Notes: a model not told the origin generated them from the sequence alone. A DNA stretch of 8,908 bases from an uncultured Haloferula sp. (GCA_946481625.1 CAMLOZ010000107.1:1-8908); one strand, 5' to 3'. Positions 1-6,810 are shown, numbered from the stretch's first letter. Translations and numbers: made by a program.

Positions 1-656
1 AATTGCTGGCCGAGATGCCTTTCTCGGAAGAACGCGGGGAAGCGATGGCGGCCCTGCTGCCCCATCTGCTCGCCCAAGGCGCGGAGGTCGCGCAGAAGTG
101 GGCCGAGAGCATCAGCGACGAGCAACTCAAGCAGGGTGCCATCAGCCGCATCGCCGAAACGCTCGCCGCGAAGGATCCGGCCGGCACCGCCGAATGGCTC
201 ACCCGGAATGCGGGCGAAGCCGCGGAGCGCTCGATGGACAATGTGATCAGCGCGTGGATGGACCAGGACAAGGACTCGGCCATCGCTTATTACAAGGGCC
301 TGCCCGCCGGCCCCGCGCGCAGCAATGCCCTGCGCGGCGTGGCGAACAGCATGGCGATGGAGGATCCCCGGGCCGCCGCGGATTTCCTCGATCAGAACGC
401 CGCCGATGCCGACGACCGCGTCTATCAGCAGTTCGCCTGGCACTCCTTCGGCGAAGCGCCGGATCTCGCGGCGAGTTACATCGGCAAGATCACCGACCCC
501 CGCGAGCAGGAGCGGATGTACAGCCGCATGCTGGATGGCTGGCTGCGCCGCGACTACGATGCGGCGTCCAACTGGATCAGCAACGCCACGCTGCCGCAGA
601 ACGTGCAGGAGCGGCTGCAACGCCGGATGCAGGAACGGCAGCAGAGGCAGCAGTGA
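1..656 (+). CDS. Helical-repeat protein of unknown function (3' part)
   Basis: The 5' end lies outside the window. The reading frame begins at base 3, and 217 residues are visible before the TGA at 654-656. I do not recognise a named family. The visible part is hydrophilic, rich in Ala, Glu, Asp and Arg, and built from a degenerate repeat of about 31-32 residues. An acidic or D-P anchor precedes an A-x-x-[WFY]-[LIY] pattern, as in DPAGTAEWL, DKDSAIAYY, DPRAAADFL, PDLAASYI and DYDAASNWI. The anchors lie near visible residues 58, 89, 121, 153 and 184. This suggests an alpha-solenoid, TPR- or HEAT-like scaffold. The tail is a basic, Gln-rich stretch (QERLQRRMQERQQRQQ). No transmembrane segment is visible; a signal peptide, if present, would be upstream. 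It converges on the next gene with only 28 bp between stop codons. Function unknown; partner binding is only an inference from the repeat fold. Confidence 0.85.
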   Translation, partial: LLAEMPFSEERGEAMAALLPHLLAQGAEVAQKWAESISDEQLKQGAISRIAETLAAKDPAGTAEWLTRNAGEAAERSMDNVISAWMDQDKDSAIAYYKGLPAGPARSNALRGVANSMAMEDPRAAADFLDQNAADADDRVYQQFAWHSFGEAPDLAASYIGKITDPREQERMYSRMLDGWLRRDYDAASNWISNATLPQNVQERLQRRMQERQQRQQ

Positions 657-684
657 GGCGGTGGGATAAGGAGCGCCGACACCT

Positions 685-1356
685 CTATCCTCTCCGCCGC
701 TCCAGCAGCACCAGCATCAAGTACGAGAGGAGGAGATTCATTTCCTCCCTCGGGCTCAGCTCGCCGAGCTTGTCGATGCGGAAGCGCCCTTCGAAGAACG
801 CGGCTTCTTTCGTCAGCCGCATCGCCGGCGTGCCGTCGCTACGGGTTGCGAGATAGCGGGGGTGGAAGAGATAACCGCTGAGCAACCCGATGATCGGAAT
901 TTCGCTGAGGAAGGCGTCGGCCACCTTCGCGCCGGCGTTTTCCTCGCGGATCGAGAAGTCGGGCGTGTTGTCACCGGGGTTGAAGGCCTCGTAGTGCGCA
1001 CGCCACATCGAGCGCCAGCCGCGGCGTCCGACGCTGCCGATCTCGCGGCCGTTACCGTCGGTGGCGGTGTAGCGGGCGGACCAGTCGATGATCTTGTTCG
1101 CGCGGATGTCCGCCAGGCGGACCGTGCGGGTGGCATCCGTGAAGATCTCCACGTGCTCGCGGAACTTCAGGATCTTCTGCTTGGTGTAGAGCACCGTGCG
1201 GCCGGTGGCATCCGTCATGGTGGCCTGACTGGCGAACGCGAGGATCTTGAAGGAGAGCCGCAACGGATATTGGAGGCCCTGAAGCGCGCGGGCGATGTCA
1301 TCGGTGGCCGTGGCGGGCAGGGGAGGGGCGGACGGGGTGGCGTAAGGGTTGTCCAT
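685..1356 (-). CDS. LURP-one-related / tubby-C-like family protein
   Basis: Predicted 223-residue protein, stop at 685-687 (TAG on the minus strand). The start is the ATG at 1354-1356. The frame stays open far upstream, but that extension runs antisense into nagZ and is not protein-like. The N-terminus is Pro/Ala-rich (residues 5-17). Then come alternating beta-type segments with 'LSFKILAFASQATMTDATG' (34-52), 'KILKFREHVEIF' (61-72), a Trp/Arg-rich stretch 'RRGWRSMWRAHYEAF' (111-125) and 'FSIREENAGAKVADAFLSE' (134-152). Two hydrophobic stretches follow at about 153-165 and 207-218. The alternation of 'default-like' beta strands, a conserved FxIREE-type strand and a C-terminal hydrophobic helix resembles the LURP-one/YxjI/phospholipid-scramblase superfamily (tubby C-terminal-like barrel). 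Members have poorly defined roles, and membrane association is only inferred. Family assignment is by eye and moderate; a plain hypothetical protein is the alternative. It is divergent from nagZ. Confidence 0.75.
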   Translation of the reverse strand: MDNPYATPSAPPLPATATDDIARALQGLQYPLRLSFKILAFASQATMTDATGRTVLYTKQKILKFREHVEIFTDATRTVRLADIRANKIIDWSARYTATDGNGREIGSVGRRGWRSMWRAHYEAFNPGDNTPDFSIREENAGAKVADAFLSEIPIIGLLSGYLFHPRYLATRSDGTPAMRLTKEAAFFEGRFRIDKLGELSPREEMNLLLSYLMLVLLERRRG

Positions 1357-1357
1357 G

Positions 1358-1371
1358 TGGAAGACATTCCA
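1358..1371 (-). promoter_or_regulatory. Small hairpin ending 1 nt before the ATG of the LURP-like gene
   Basis: In the mRNA sense the sequence is TGGAA, loop TGTC, TTCCA, then one base and the ATG. The 5-bp stem is perfect and covers the place where a Shine-Dalgarno sequence would be. No AGGAG-like site is present at normal spacing. A weak promoter match overlaps it: TTGGCA (minus strand, 1394-1389), a 17-bp spacer and TGGAAT (1371-1366). That would give a nearly leaderless transcript. The two readings compete and neither is proven. Confidence 0.3.
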
Positions 1372-1461
1372 ACATGTCCAGTACCGGATGCCAATCATCC
1401 TCTGGCGGTTCATTTGACGTTTCCCGTTTGCTCCCCATCTGCCGATGGTCATTCTCCCCCC

Positions 1462-2529
1462 GTGAACGGTCACCTGCTCCTTCTCGGCGTCCGCGGTCCG
1501 GAACTGGCCCCGGACGAGGCGGCGCTCTTCCGCAAGCTCCAGCCGGCGGGGTTCATCCTCTTCGGCCGGAACATCACGGGTGCCGCGCAGACCCGCAAGC
1601 TGACCGACGACCTGCGCGAACTGACCCGCGACGAGCCGATCCTGGCCATCGACCAGGAAGGCGGCCGGGTCACCCGCACGAAGGACATCGCACCCGCCCT
1701 GCCCTCCGCGAATGCCTTCGCCGCGAAAGGAGAGGTGAACCTCAGCGCCCGCGGCGGGGTGCTGACCGGCGACCAGCTCCGGTTGCTGGGCTTCAACCTC
1801 GATTTCGCGCCGGTGCTCGATCTCGACCATCACCCGGGCCTCCAGAACGCCTTGCGCGGCCGCTGCTGGGGCCGCGACCCGCAGCGCGTGATCGACCACG
1901 CGGGGAGTTGGAACCGCTGGATGCGCAAGCGCGGCATCCTCTCCTGCGCGAAGCACTTCCCGGCCTGCGGGCGAGCGCTCTCCGATCCCCACTTCGATCT
2001 GCCGTCCAGCGATGCCACCCTCGCCGATCTCCTCAAGGAGGATGTGATCCCCTACACCGCGCTGATGCCCGAGTTGGACGGCGTGATGCTGGCGCACGTG
2101 CTCTTCCCCGCGATCGACCCGGATCGGCCGGCCTCGCTGTCGAAGCGCATCGTGACCGGCTTCCTGCGCGACCAACTCGGCTTCGACAAGCACCTGGTCC
2201 TCACCGACGACCTCGACATGGGGGCGATCGCCGACCGCTACCACGGGAACAGCGATGTCGTCGCCGCGATCGAGGCCGGGAACGACCTCGCGATGATCTG
2301 CCACAAGACGGAACGCGCGGAAGCCGCCGCGGTGGAACTGGGCAAGCTCCCGGCCCGGATCACCCAGGACGCGGAAAAGCGGATCGAGCGCTTCCGCAAG
2401 AAGCTCCACGGGCCTCTCAAGTGGTCGGAATCCCAGTGGGAAAAACTCTGTCTGGAGATCGCGGAACTCGCCGCGAAAGTCCCCGAACCGGGCGCGATGG
2501 AGGCGAATTCGCCGGTCGCGGATTACTAA
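1462..2529 (+). CDS. nagZ: Glycoside hydrolase family 3 beta-N-acetylhexosaminidase (NagZ-like)
   Basis: Predicted 355 residues from GTG at 1462 to TAA at 2527-2529. GTG is chosen because NagZ homology begins at once (GVRGPELAPDEAALF). A TTG at 1414 is an in-frame alternative. NagZ cleaves GlcNAc-1,6-anhydro-MurNAc in cytoplasmic peptidoglycan recycling, and the lack of a signal peptide fits this. Motifs in order: 'GFILFGRNI' (30-38); the substrate-binding 'DQEGGRVTR' (64-72); 'GFNLDFAPVLDL' (110-121); 'KHFP' (164-167); D175-P-H177, matching the Asp-His catalytic dyad on the mobile loop; 'PASLSKRI' (223-230); and 'LTDDLDMGAI' (247-256), with D249 the expected nucleophile. The length fits single-domain NagZ enzymes (about 330-360). 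The usual loop KHFPGHG is KHFPACG here, with spacing to the D-x-H dyad preserved. It stands alone on its strand, 177 bp before topB. A GH3 N-acetylglucosaminidase with another substrate is possible. Confidence 0.92.
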   Translation: MNGHLLLLGVRGPELAPDEAALFRKLQPAGFILFGRNITGAAQTRKLTDDLRELTRDEPILAIDQEGGRVTRTKDIAPALPSANAFAAKGEVNLSARGGVLTGDQLRLLGFNLDFAPVLDLDHHPGLQNALRGRCWGRDPQRVIDHAGSWNRWMRKRGILSCAKHFPACGRALSDPHFDLPSSDATLADLLKEDVIPYTALMPELDGVMLAHVLFPAIDPDRPASLSKRIVTGFLRDQLGFDKHLVLTDDLDMGAIADRYHGNSDVVAAIEAGNDLAMICHKTERAEAAAVELGKLPARITQDAEKRIERFRKKLHGPLKWSESQWEKLCLEIAELAAKVPEPGAMEANSPVADY

Positions 2530-2552
2530 AGCTTCCCGTGGCAATCCGGGCC

Positions 2553-2606
2553 TTCCGCCGGTCCTCATAGGGGAGCCTGGTGCCGCACGTTTGGGGTCCG
2601 GCGGAA
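2553..2606. repeat. 9-bp inverted repeat after nagZ
   Basis: TTCCGCCGG (2553-2561) is the exact reverse complement of CCGGCGGAA (2598-2606), with 36 bases between. It begins 23 nt after the nagZ stop, where a terminator would lie, but no T-tract follows on the plus strand. Bases 2568-2574 (TAGGGGA), inside the loop, can pair with 2613-2619 (TCCCCTA) beyond the stem. That gives a possible pseudoknot topology. Confidence 0.45.
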
Positions 2607-2611
2607 AATTC

Positions 2612-2626
2612 ATCCCCTACGGGGAT
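2612..2626. terminator. Short perfect hairpin between nagZ and topB
   Basis: ATCCCC, loop TAC, GGGGAT: a 6-bp stem with a 3-nt loop. No T-run follows on the plus strand, so a Rho-independent terminator for nagZ is unsupported. Read on the minus strand the hairpin is followed by GAATTTT, a weak terminator-like tail, but no minus-strand gene ends here. It competes with the 7-bp pairing of 2568-2574 to 2613-2619. It could help end the nagZ transcript or be a structured leader element. Confidence 0.3.
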
Positions 2627-2650
2627 CGGCGGCAGCAACCCGGAATCCCC

Positions 2651-2678
2651 TTGCCAAGCGGCCTCTCACCCGTCTAGT
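2651..2678 (+). promoter_or_regulatory. Candidate sigma70-type promoter for topB
   Basis: TTGCCA (2651-2656, 5 of 6 to the TTGACA consensus), a 16-bp spacer, and TCTAGT (2673-2678, 4 of 6 to TATAAT). Transcription would start near 2685, leaving a leader of about 20 nt before the ATG at 2707. A GGGAG at 2688-2692 is 14 nt from the ATG, too far for a standard Shine-Dalgarno site. This is a visual consensus match only. If it is the true promoter, the inverted repeats at 2553-2626 are not in the topB leader. Confidence 0.3.
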
Positions 2679-2706
2679 CCCTCGGCCGGGAGACCGCCAC
2701 CTATCC

Positions 2707-5238
2707 ATGGGAAAAACCCTGATCATCGCCGAAAAACCCAGTGTCATGACCGACCTCAGCCGGGCATTGGCCAAGGCTTTGGGTAAATTCGACAAGGAGG
2801 GTTCGGGCCGCGACACGTGGTTCGAGAACGATCAGGCGATCATCACCTCGGCCGTCGGCCACTTGGTGGAACTGCGCATGCCGACCGGGCCGAACGGCAA
2901 GAAGCTGCCGTGGAATTTCGACGTGCTGCCCGCAATCCCGGAGCGCTTCGAGCTCGACCCGATCCCGGATTCCGAGACCCGCCTCAAGCAGGTCCTCAAG
3001 CTGGCCAAGCGCAAGGACGTGGACAATATCGTCAACGCCTGCGACGCCGGCCGCGAGGGCGAACTGATTTTCCGCTATATCATGGATATCGGCGGCATCA
3101 CCAAGCCGGTGAAGCGCCTGTGGATGCAGTCGATGACCAATCAGGCGATCATCGATGCTTGGGAAAAGCTGCGGTCCGACGAGGAGATGCGCCCGCTGGC
3201 GGACGCCGCGAAGTGCCGCTCGGAGTCGGACTGGCTGGTCGGGCTGAATGCCACCCGCGCCCTGACCTGCTTCCGCTCCCGCCACGGTGGATTCAATATC
3301 ACCGCCGCCGGCCGCGTGCAGACTCCCACGCTGGCGATCCTCGCTGCCCGCGAGGCGGAGATCCAGGCCTTCCAGTCGAGCCCGTATTTCGAAGTGCACG
3401 CCACCTTCGGCGTAGCGGCGGGCGACTACGCCGGGCGCTGGATCGATGAGGGCTGGAAGAAGGACGAGTCGAATCCCCACGGCCGCCAGGAGCGGATCTG
3501 GGACCAGTCGGTGGCCGAGGCCATCAAGGCCCGCTGCGAGGGCAAGCCGGGCACCGTTTCCGAAGAGACCAAGGCGCAGTCGCAGATCGTCCCGCAGCTT
3601 TACGACCTGACCACGCTCCAGCGCGACGCGCCCTTCACGGCGAAGGGCACCCTGGCGATCGCCCAGGCGCTGTATGAGAAGCACAAGATGATCACCTATC
3701 CCCGTACCGACTCCCGCTATTTGCCGGAGGACTACGGGGACACCGTGCGGGAAACCCTGCGCGACATCGCCAGTTCCGATCTCGGCGTGGCCGGATACGC
3801 CCGTGCCGTGCTGGAAGGGAAAAACGAGCACGGCCCGCGTTTCTCGAAGTCCAAGCGCGTGTTCGATTCCAAGAAGGTTTCCGACCACTTCGCGATCATC
3901 CCGACCGGCAAGATCGCGAAGCTCAGCGATACCGAGGAGAAGCTCTACGACATGATCGTGAAGCGTTTCATCGCCGTGTTCTTCCCGAACGCGGAGTATG
4001 AGCAAACGACGCGCCTGACCCGTATTACCACCGGGGACACCACGGATACGTTCCGCACCGATGGCCGCGTGCTGGTCAAGCCGGGCTGGCTGGAAGTCTA
4101 TGGCCGCCGTCCGGGCGTCGCCTCCGGCAAGGACGAGCTCACGGCCGTCTCTCCCGGCGAGAAGGCGGAGACGAAGGAAATCGAGGTCCGCCACGAGCAG
4201 ACCAAGCCGCCCGCGCGCTTCACCGAGTCCACCCTGCTTTCCGCGATGGAAGGCGCGGGCAAACTGATCGACGACGAAGCCCTGCGCGAGGCGATGGCCG
4301 AGCGCGGTCTGGGGACGCCCGCGACCCGTGCCGCCACGATCGAAGGACTCATCGCCCAGAAATACATCGTCCGCGATGGCCGCGACCTGCACGTCACGCC
4401 GAACGGCATGCGTCTGATCCACATCCTGAAGGAGATGGAAATCGTGGGCCTGACCTCGCCCGGCATGACCGGCGAATGGGAATTCAAGCTCCGCCAGATG
4501 GAGCACGGCCAGCTCCAGCGCGGCGTCTTCATGCAGGAGATCGAGGATTACACGCGCGACATCGTGAAGCGCGCGAAGAGCCTCGCCGCGGAAATCAAGA
4601 GCCGCGCCTTCCCCGACCTGCACGCCGCCTGTCCGAAGTGCGGGGCCCGGGATCTCAAGCAGACCGACGACACCTACGAGTGCCGCAATCCCGAGTGCAA
4701 CTTCAAGACGAAGAAGTACATCGCCGGCCGCCTGCTCACCGAGGCCGAGGCGAAGGAACTCTTCAGCAAGCGCTTCGTCGGCCCGCTGGAAGGTTTCAAA
4801 TCGAAGTTCAACAAGCCCTTCGACGCCGCGTTGGAACTGGATGACAAGTTCAAGGTCAACTTCGTCTTCGAAGGCAAGGAGGACAAGATCGTCGAGCTTA
4901 CCGATGACATGGTGCTCGGCACCGTGACCCTCCCCGACGGCAAGACGGTGAAGGTCTATGGCACCGAGAAGGCCTACCTGGTGCCGGATCTCAAGACCAA
5001 GAGCGATCCGGACGGCCTCCGTCTCGGCCGGGAGATCCTCAAGAAGGAGATCCCGCAGGACCAAGCCTTCAAGCTGCTGTCGGAAGGGAAGACCGACCTG
5101 ATCAAGGGCTTCGTCTCGAACCGCACCAAGCGCGCCTTCGATGCCCACCTCAAGCTCGACCCCGCGAAAGGGAAGATCGAGTTCGAGTTTCCCGAGCGTC
5201 CCCCGCGGGCGAAGAAGGGTGCGAAGACGGAGGGGTGA
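2707..5238 (+). CDS. topB: DNA topoisomerase III (type IA)
   Basis: Predicted 843 residues, ATG at 2707, TGA at 5236-5238. The start is supported by the canonical N-terminus [13 protein letters not shown]. Type IA enzymes cut one DNA strand through a 5'-phosphotyrosine and pass the other; TopB decatenates replication and recombination intermediates. Seen: a TOPRIM domain with E9 in 'AEKPS' and D113/E117 in '[12 protein letters not shown]'; core motifs '[11 protein letters not shown]' (202-212) and '[15 protein letters not shown]' (535-549); catalytic Y331 in '[13 protein letters not shown]'; and a zinc ribbon C642-x2-C645-x13-C659-x4-C664. Two C-terminal repeats follow (about 678-721 and 781-828), each with G-F-x-S ... 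F-D-A-x-L-x-L-D. They match the Toprim C-terminal repeat type found in many TopB proteins. The tail is basic. At 843 residues it is longer than E. coli TopB (about 650), explained by the ribbon and repeats. No disruption is seen. A TopA-like role is less likely given the motif set. Confidence 0.97.
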   Translation: MGKTLIIAEKPSVMTDLSRALAKALGKFDKEGSGRDTWFENDQAIITSAVGHLVELRMPTGPNGKKLPWNFDVLPAIPERFELDPIPDSETRLKQVLKLAKRKDVDNIVNACDAGREGELIFRYIMDIGGITKPVKRLWMQSMTNQAIIDAWEKLRSDEEMRPLADAAKCRSESDWLVGLNATRALTCFRSRHGGFNITAAGRVQTPTLAILAAREAEIQAFQSSPYFEVHATFGVAAGDYAGRWIDEGWKKDESNPHGRQERIWDQSVAEAIKARCEGKPGTVSEETKAQSQIVPQLYDLTTLQRDAPFTAKGTLAIAQALYEKHKMITYPRTDSRYLPEDYGDTVRETLRDIASSDLGVAGYARAVLEGKNEHGPRFSKSKRVFDSKKVSDHFAIIPTGKIAKLSDTEEKLYDMIVKRFIAVFFPNAEYEQTTRLTRITTGDTTDTFRTDGRVLVKPGWLEVYGRRPGVASGKDELTAVSPGEKAETKEIEVRHEQTKPPARFTESTLLSAMEGAGKLIDDEALREAMAERGLGTPATRAATIEGLIAQKYIVRDGRDLHVTPNGMRLIHILKEMEIVGLTSPGMTGEWEFKLRQMEHGQLQRGVFMQEIEDYTRDIVKRAKSLAAEIKSRAFPDLHAACPKCGARDLKQTDDTYECRNPECNFKTKKYIAGRLLTEAEAKELFSKRFVGPLEGFKSKFNKPFDAALELDDKFKVNFVFEGKEDKIVELTDDMVLGTVTLPDGKTVKVYGTEKAYLVPDLKTKSDPDGLRLGREILKKEIPQDQAFKLLSEGKTDLIKGFVSNRTKRAFDAHLKLDPAKGKIEFEFPERPPRAKKGAKTEG

Positions 5239-5239
5239 T

Positions 5240-5293
5240 CGCCTCCGCGACCCGCAGGCGCGTTCGTGAGAACGCGGGATGCGGGGTGAGGCG
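5240..5293. repeat. Three-tier compound hairpin 2 nt after the topB stop (REP-like copy 1)
   Basis: Nested perfect stems: CGCCTC (5240-5245) with GAGGCG (5288-5293); CCCGCA (5251-5256) with TGCGGG (5280-5285); and CGCGTTC (5259-5265) with GAACGCG (5270-5276). The apical loop is GTGA, a GNRA tetraloop. In all 19 base pairs form, with small internal loops of 5x2 and 2x3 nt. No T-tract follows on either strand. It may act as a bidirectional terminator or 3'-end stabiliser for topB. Its apical 22 nt (5256-5277) recur inverted at 5311-5332, so a repeat-family origin is plausible. Confidence 0.7.
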
Positions 5294-5295
5294 GG

Positions 5296-5338
5296 CTCCG
5301 AAGGTAACTTCCGCGGTGTCACCACCGCGCCTACGGAG
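5296..5338. repeat. Second compound hairpin, possible three-way junction (REP-like copy 2, inverted)
   Basis: The outer stem is CTCCG (5296-5300) with CGGAG (5334-5338). Inside are a small hairpin GAAG-GTAA-CTTC (5300-5311) and a strong one, CGCGGTG-TCAC-CACCGCG (5312-5329, 7 bp). G5300 can be in only one of the first two stems. On the minus strand the strong hairpin has loop GTGA and a GTAG tetranucleotide at its 5' side, the head seen in REP elements. It ends 3 nt before the lnt stop codon (5342-5344), so the two structures fill the whole 103-bp convergent gap. Confidence 0.65.
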
Positions 5339-5341
5339 GGA

Positions 5342-6793
5342 TCACGCCACCACCGGTCTGCCAGCCCGAATCCGACGGAACTCATCCACGAGCAGGAACA
5401 ACACGAGCCCGGCCGTAAGCCCCAGGAAGGGCCATGCCAGCCAGCGGTCCAGCGGCCGGCGTCCCTTGCCTCCCGTGAGGACTTCCCCGTGGATGACCTC
5501 GCCTTGACCCGGTGTGCCGAGCTCCGCGGTCAGCCTGCCATTTGGCAAGGCGATGCGCGAATAACCGGAACTGGCGAGACGGAAGAGCGGCACGCCGTAC
5601 TCCGCGGCCCGCACCGCCGTCAATTGCGCGCTGAGGCGGTGGGCCGGTTCGCCCCAGGACTTCACGTCCATCGCCGGGACCACCAGCAACTCCGCCTCCT
5701 TGCGGATCAGGGCATCCATCACGCGGGTGTAGTTCATATCGTAGCAGATCGCGATGCCAACCTTCGCCTGCGGCGCTTTCCAGATCCGCTGGCGGCGGGC
5801 GGGCCGGCCGTCATTCATGAACTGGATCGGCACGCACTTCGCTTGCTTGTGGATCACCTCGCCTGCCGGATCGACCACGTAGGCCATGTTGTAAATCCGC
5901 TCCTCCATGTGCTCGTCGCGGATCGTCTCGATGCCCCCGACCAACACGTGGCGGGCATTCCGGCGGCACCAGTCGAGCAGTTCCGGCGGCGGAGGGGTCT
6001 GGTAGGTGTACTCGCTGAGCACGTAGAAATGGGCATCCGGGGCCTGTGCTTTGGCGGCGTCCAGATCGACGATCACCTCCTCGGGGAAAGGCTCCTCGCG
6101 CTGGACTCCCGCCACCCGCACGGAGGCGGAAACGTCGGAGGCCGGGACGGACTCCGCATGTGGCAGACCCATCAGGCCGAAGGGCAGCACCGCGGGGAGC
6201 AGCCACTTGATCGCGCCGCGCGAGGTATCCGCCACCCATGCCGCGGCGTAAACGAGCAGCGCGCCCGTGCCGTAAACCCCGAGCCAGTGGAAGGCACCCG
6301 CGTAGGTCTCCGCCGGCAGCGCGAAGCCCGGCGTGAGCCAGGCGAACTTCAGCGGCCAGACTTCGCAGCGGGTGAATTCGAAGCCCATCCACAGGACCGG
6401 TGCCGCGACCACGCCCCATTCGCGGCCGAAGCGACGCTCGACCAGCTTTCCGACCGCGACGAAGGCGGCGAACCAGACCGCGAGCAGGAACCACAGCGCC
6501 AGTGCCAAGGGGCCGAAGATCCGGTAGAAGAAAAACAACTGGGGCACCATCACGCCGAAGCCCACCAGCAGGCCCCCGTAGAAGGCCCGCCTGACGGTCG
6601 CCGCCCGCCTCAGGCGCAGCAAGAACACCAGCGAAAGGATTACCAGCCAGCCCGCGGCCCGTGGGAAGAGGAGCGCCGCCTGGAACAGGCCCGCCGAGAG
6701 CAGCACCTCCACCGACCACTGCCGCCACGAACTGCCGCGGCGGACTTCCACCGCTTCCAGGACCGGGTCGGGGGGGTGTTCCGCCACTGGCAT
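5342..6793 (-). CDS. lnt: Apolipoprotein N-acyltransferase-like membrane nitrilase (Lnt family, divergent active site)
   Basis: Predicted 483 residues, start ATG at 6791-6793, stop TGA at 5342-5344. Lnt moves an acyl chain from phospholipid to the N-terminal Cys of lipoproteins at the outer face of the inner membrane. Hydrophobic helices cover about 28-60, 70-116, 125-140, 160-187 and 193-211. A carbon-nitrogen hydrolase domain follows (about 224-437), then a last membrane segment (451-469), which is the Lnt plan. Triad: E261 in 'LSEYTYQT', a Lys at K316 (or K319) in 'HKQAKCVP', and C350 in 'VGIAICYDMNY'. Departures from E. coli Lnt: C-Y-E is C-Y-D (D352), the Glu of LVPFGE is not seen (VPIQF), and the W-P before the first Glu is missing. 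E. coli Lnt is about 512 residues. The frame stays open upstream to about 6958, but that stretch is Trp/Cys-rich and contains inverted repeats, so the shorter start is preferred. Another membrane-bound nitrilase acyltransferase is possible. Confidence 0.88.
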   Translation of the reverse strand: MPVAEHPPDPVLEAVEVRRGSSWRQWSVEVLLSAGLFQAALLFPRAAGWLVILSLVFLLRLRRAATVRRAFYGGLLVGFGVMVPQLFFFYRIFGPLALALWFLLAVWFAAFVAVGKLVERRFGREWGVVAAPVLWMGFEFTRCEVWPLKFAWLTPGFALPAETYAGAFHWLGVYGTGALLVYAAAWVADTSRGAIKWLLPAVLPFGLMGLPHAESVPASDVSASVRVAGVQREEPFPEEVIVDLDAAKAQAPDAHFYVLSEYTYQTPPPPELLDWCRRNARHVLVGGIETIRDEHMEERIYNMAYVVDPAGEVIHKQAKCVPIQFMNDGRPARRQRIWKAPQAKVGIAICYDMNYTRVMDALIRKEAELLVVPAMDVKSWGEPAHRLSAQLTAVRAAEYGVPLFRLASSGYSRIALPNGRLTAELGTPGQGEVIHGEVLTGGKGRRPLDRWLAWPFLGLTAGLVLFLLVDEFRRIRAGRPVVA

Positions 6794-6796
6794 GAT

Positions 6797-6810
6797 GCTG
6801 TTCTGACAGC
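6797..6810 (-). promoter_or_regulatory. Small hairpin ending 3 nt before the lnt ATG
   Basis: In the mRNA sense: GCTGT, loop CAGA, ACAGC, then ATC and the ATG. The 5-bp stem lies where a Shine-Dalgarno sequence would be, and no purine-rich ribosome site is seen. Directly upstream is an A-rich spacer (CCAAAAG) and then the larger hairpin at 6820-6859. It may limit translation initiation, or be chance. Confidence 0.3.

Noticed and set aside
1414..1442. TTGACG as a -35 box for nagZ
   Set aside because: No acceptable -10 hexamer lies 16-18 bp downstream (ATCTGC is poor), so it is not called as a promoter.
862..1461. 200-codon upstream extension of nagZ in the same frame
   Set aside because: It runs antisense through the LURP-like gene, shows no GH3 features, and NagZ homology begins at 1462.
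1357..2613. Long minus-strand extension upstream of the LURP-like gene
   Set aside because: It is antisense to nagZ and does not read like the protein downstream of the ATG at 1356.
2676..2693. GTC...GAC hairpin around CTCGGCCGGGAG before topB
   Set aside because: The stem contains a mismatch and a wobble and the loop is minimal; weak compared with the other inverted repeats.
2701..5385. 894-codon open frame on the minus strand opposite topB
   Set aside because: Antisense shadow of a clear, motif-complete topB. The translation is Leu/Gly/Arg/Val-rich without recognisable domains; long antisense frames are common in GC-rich genes.
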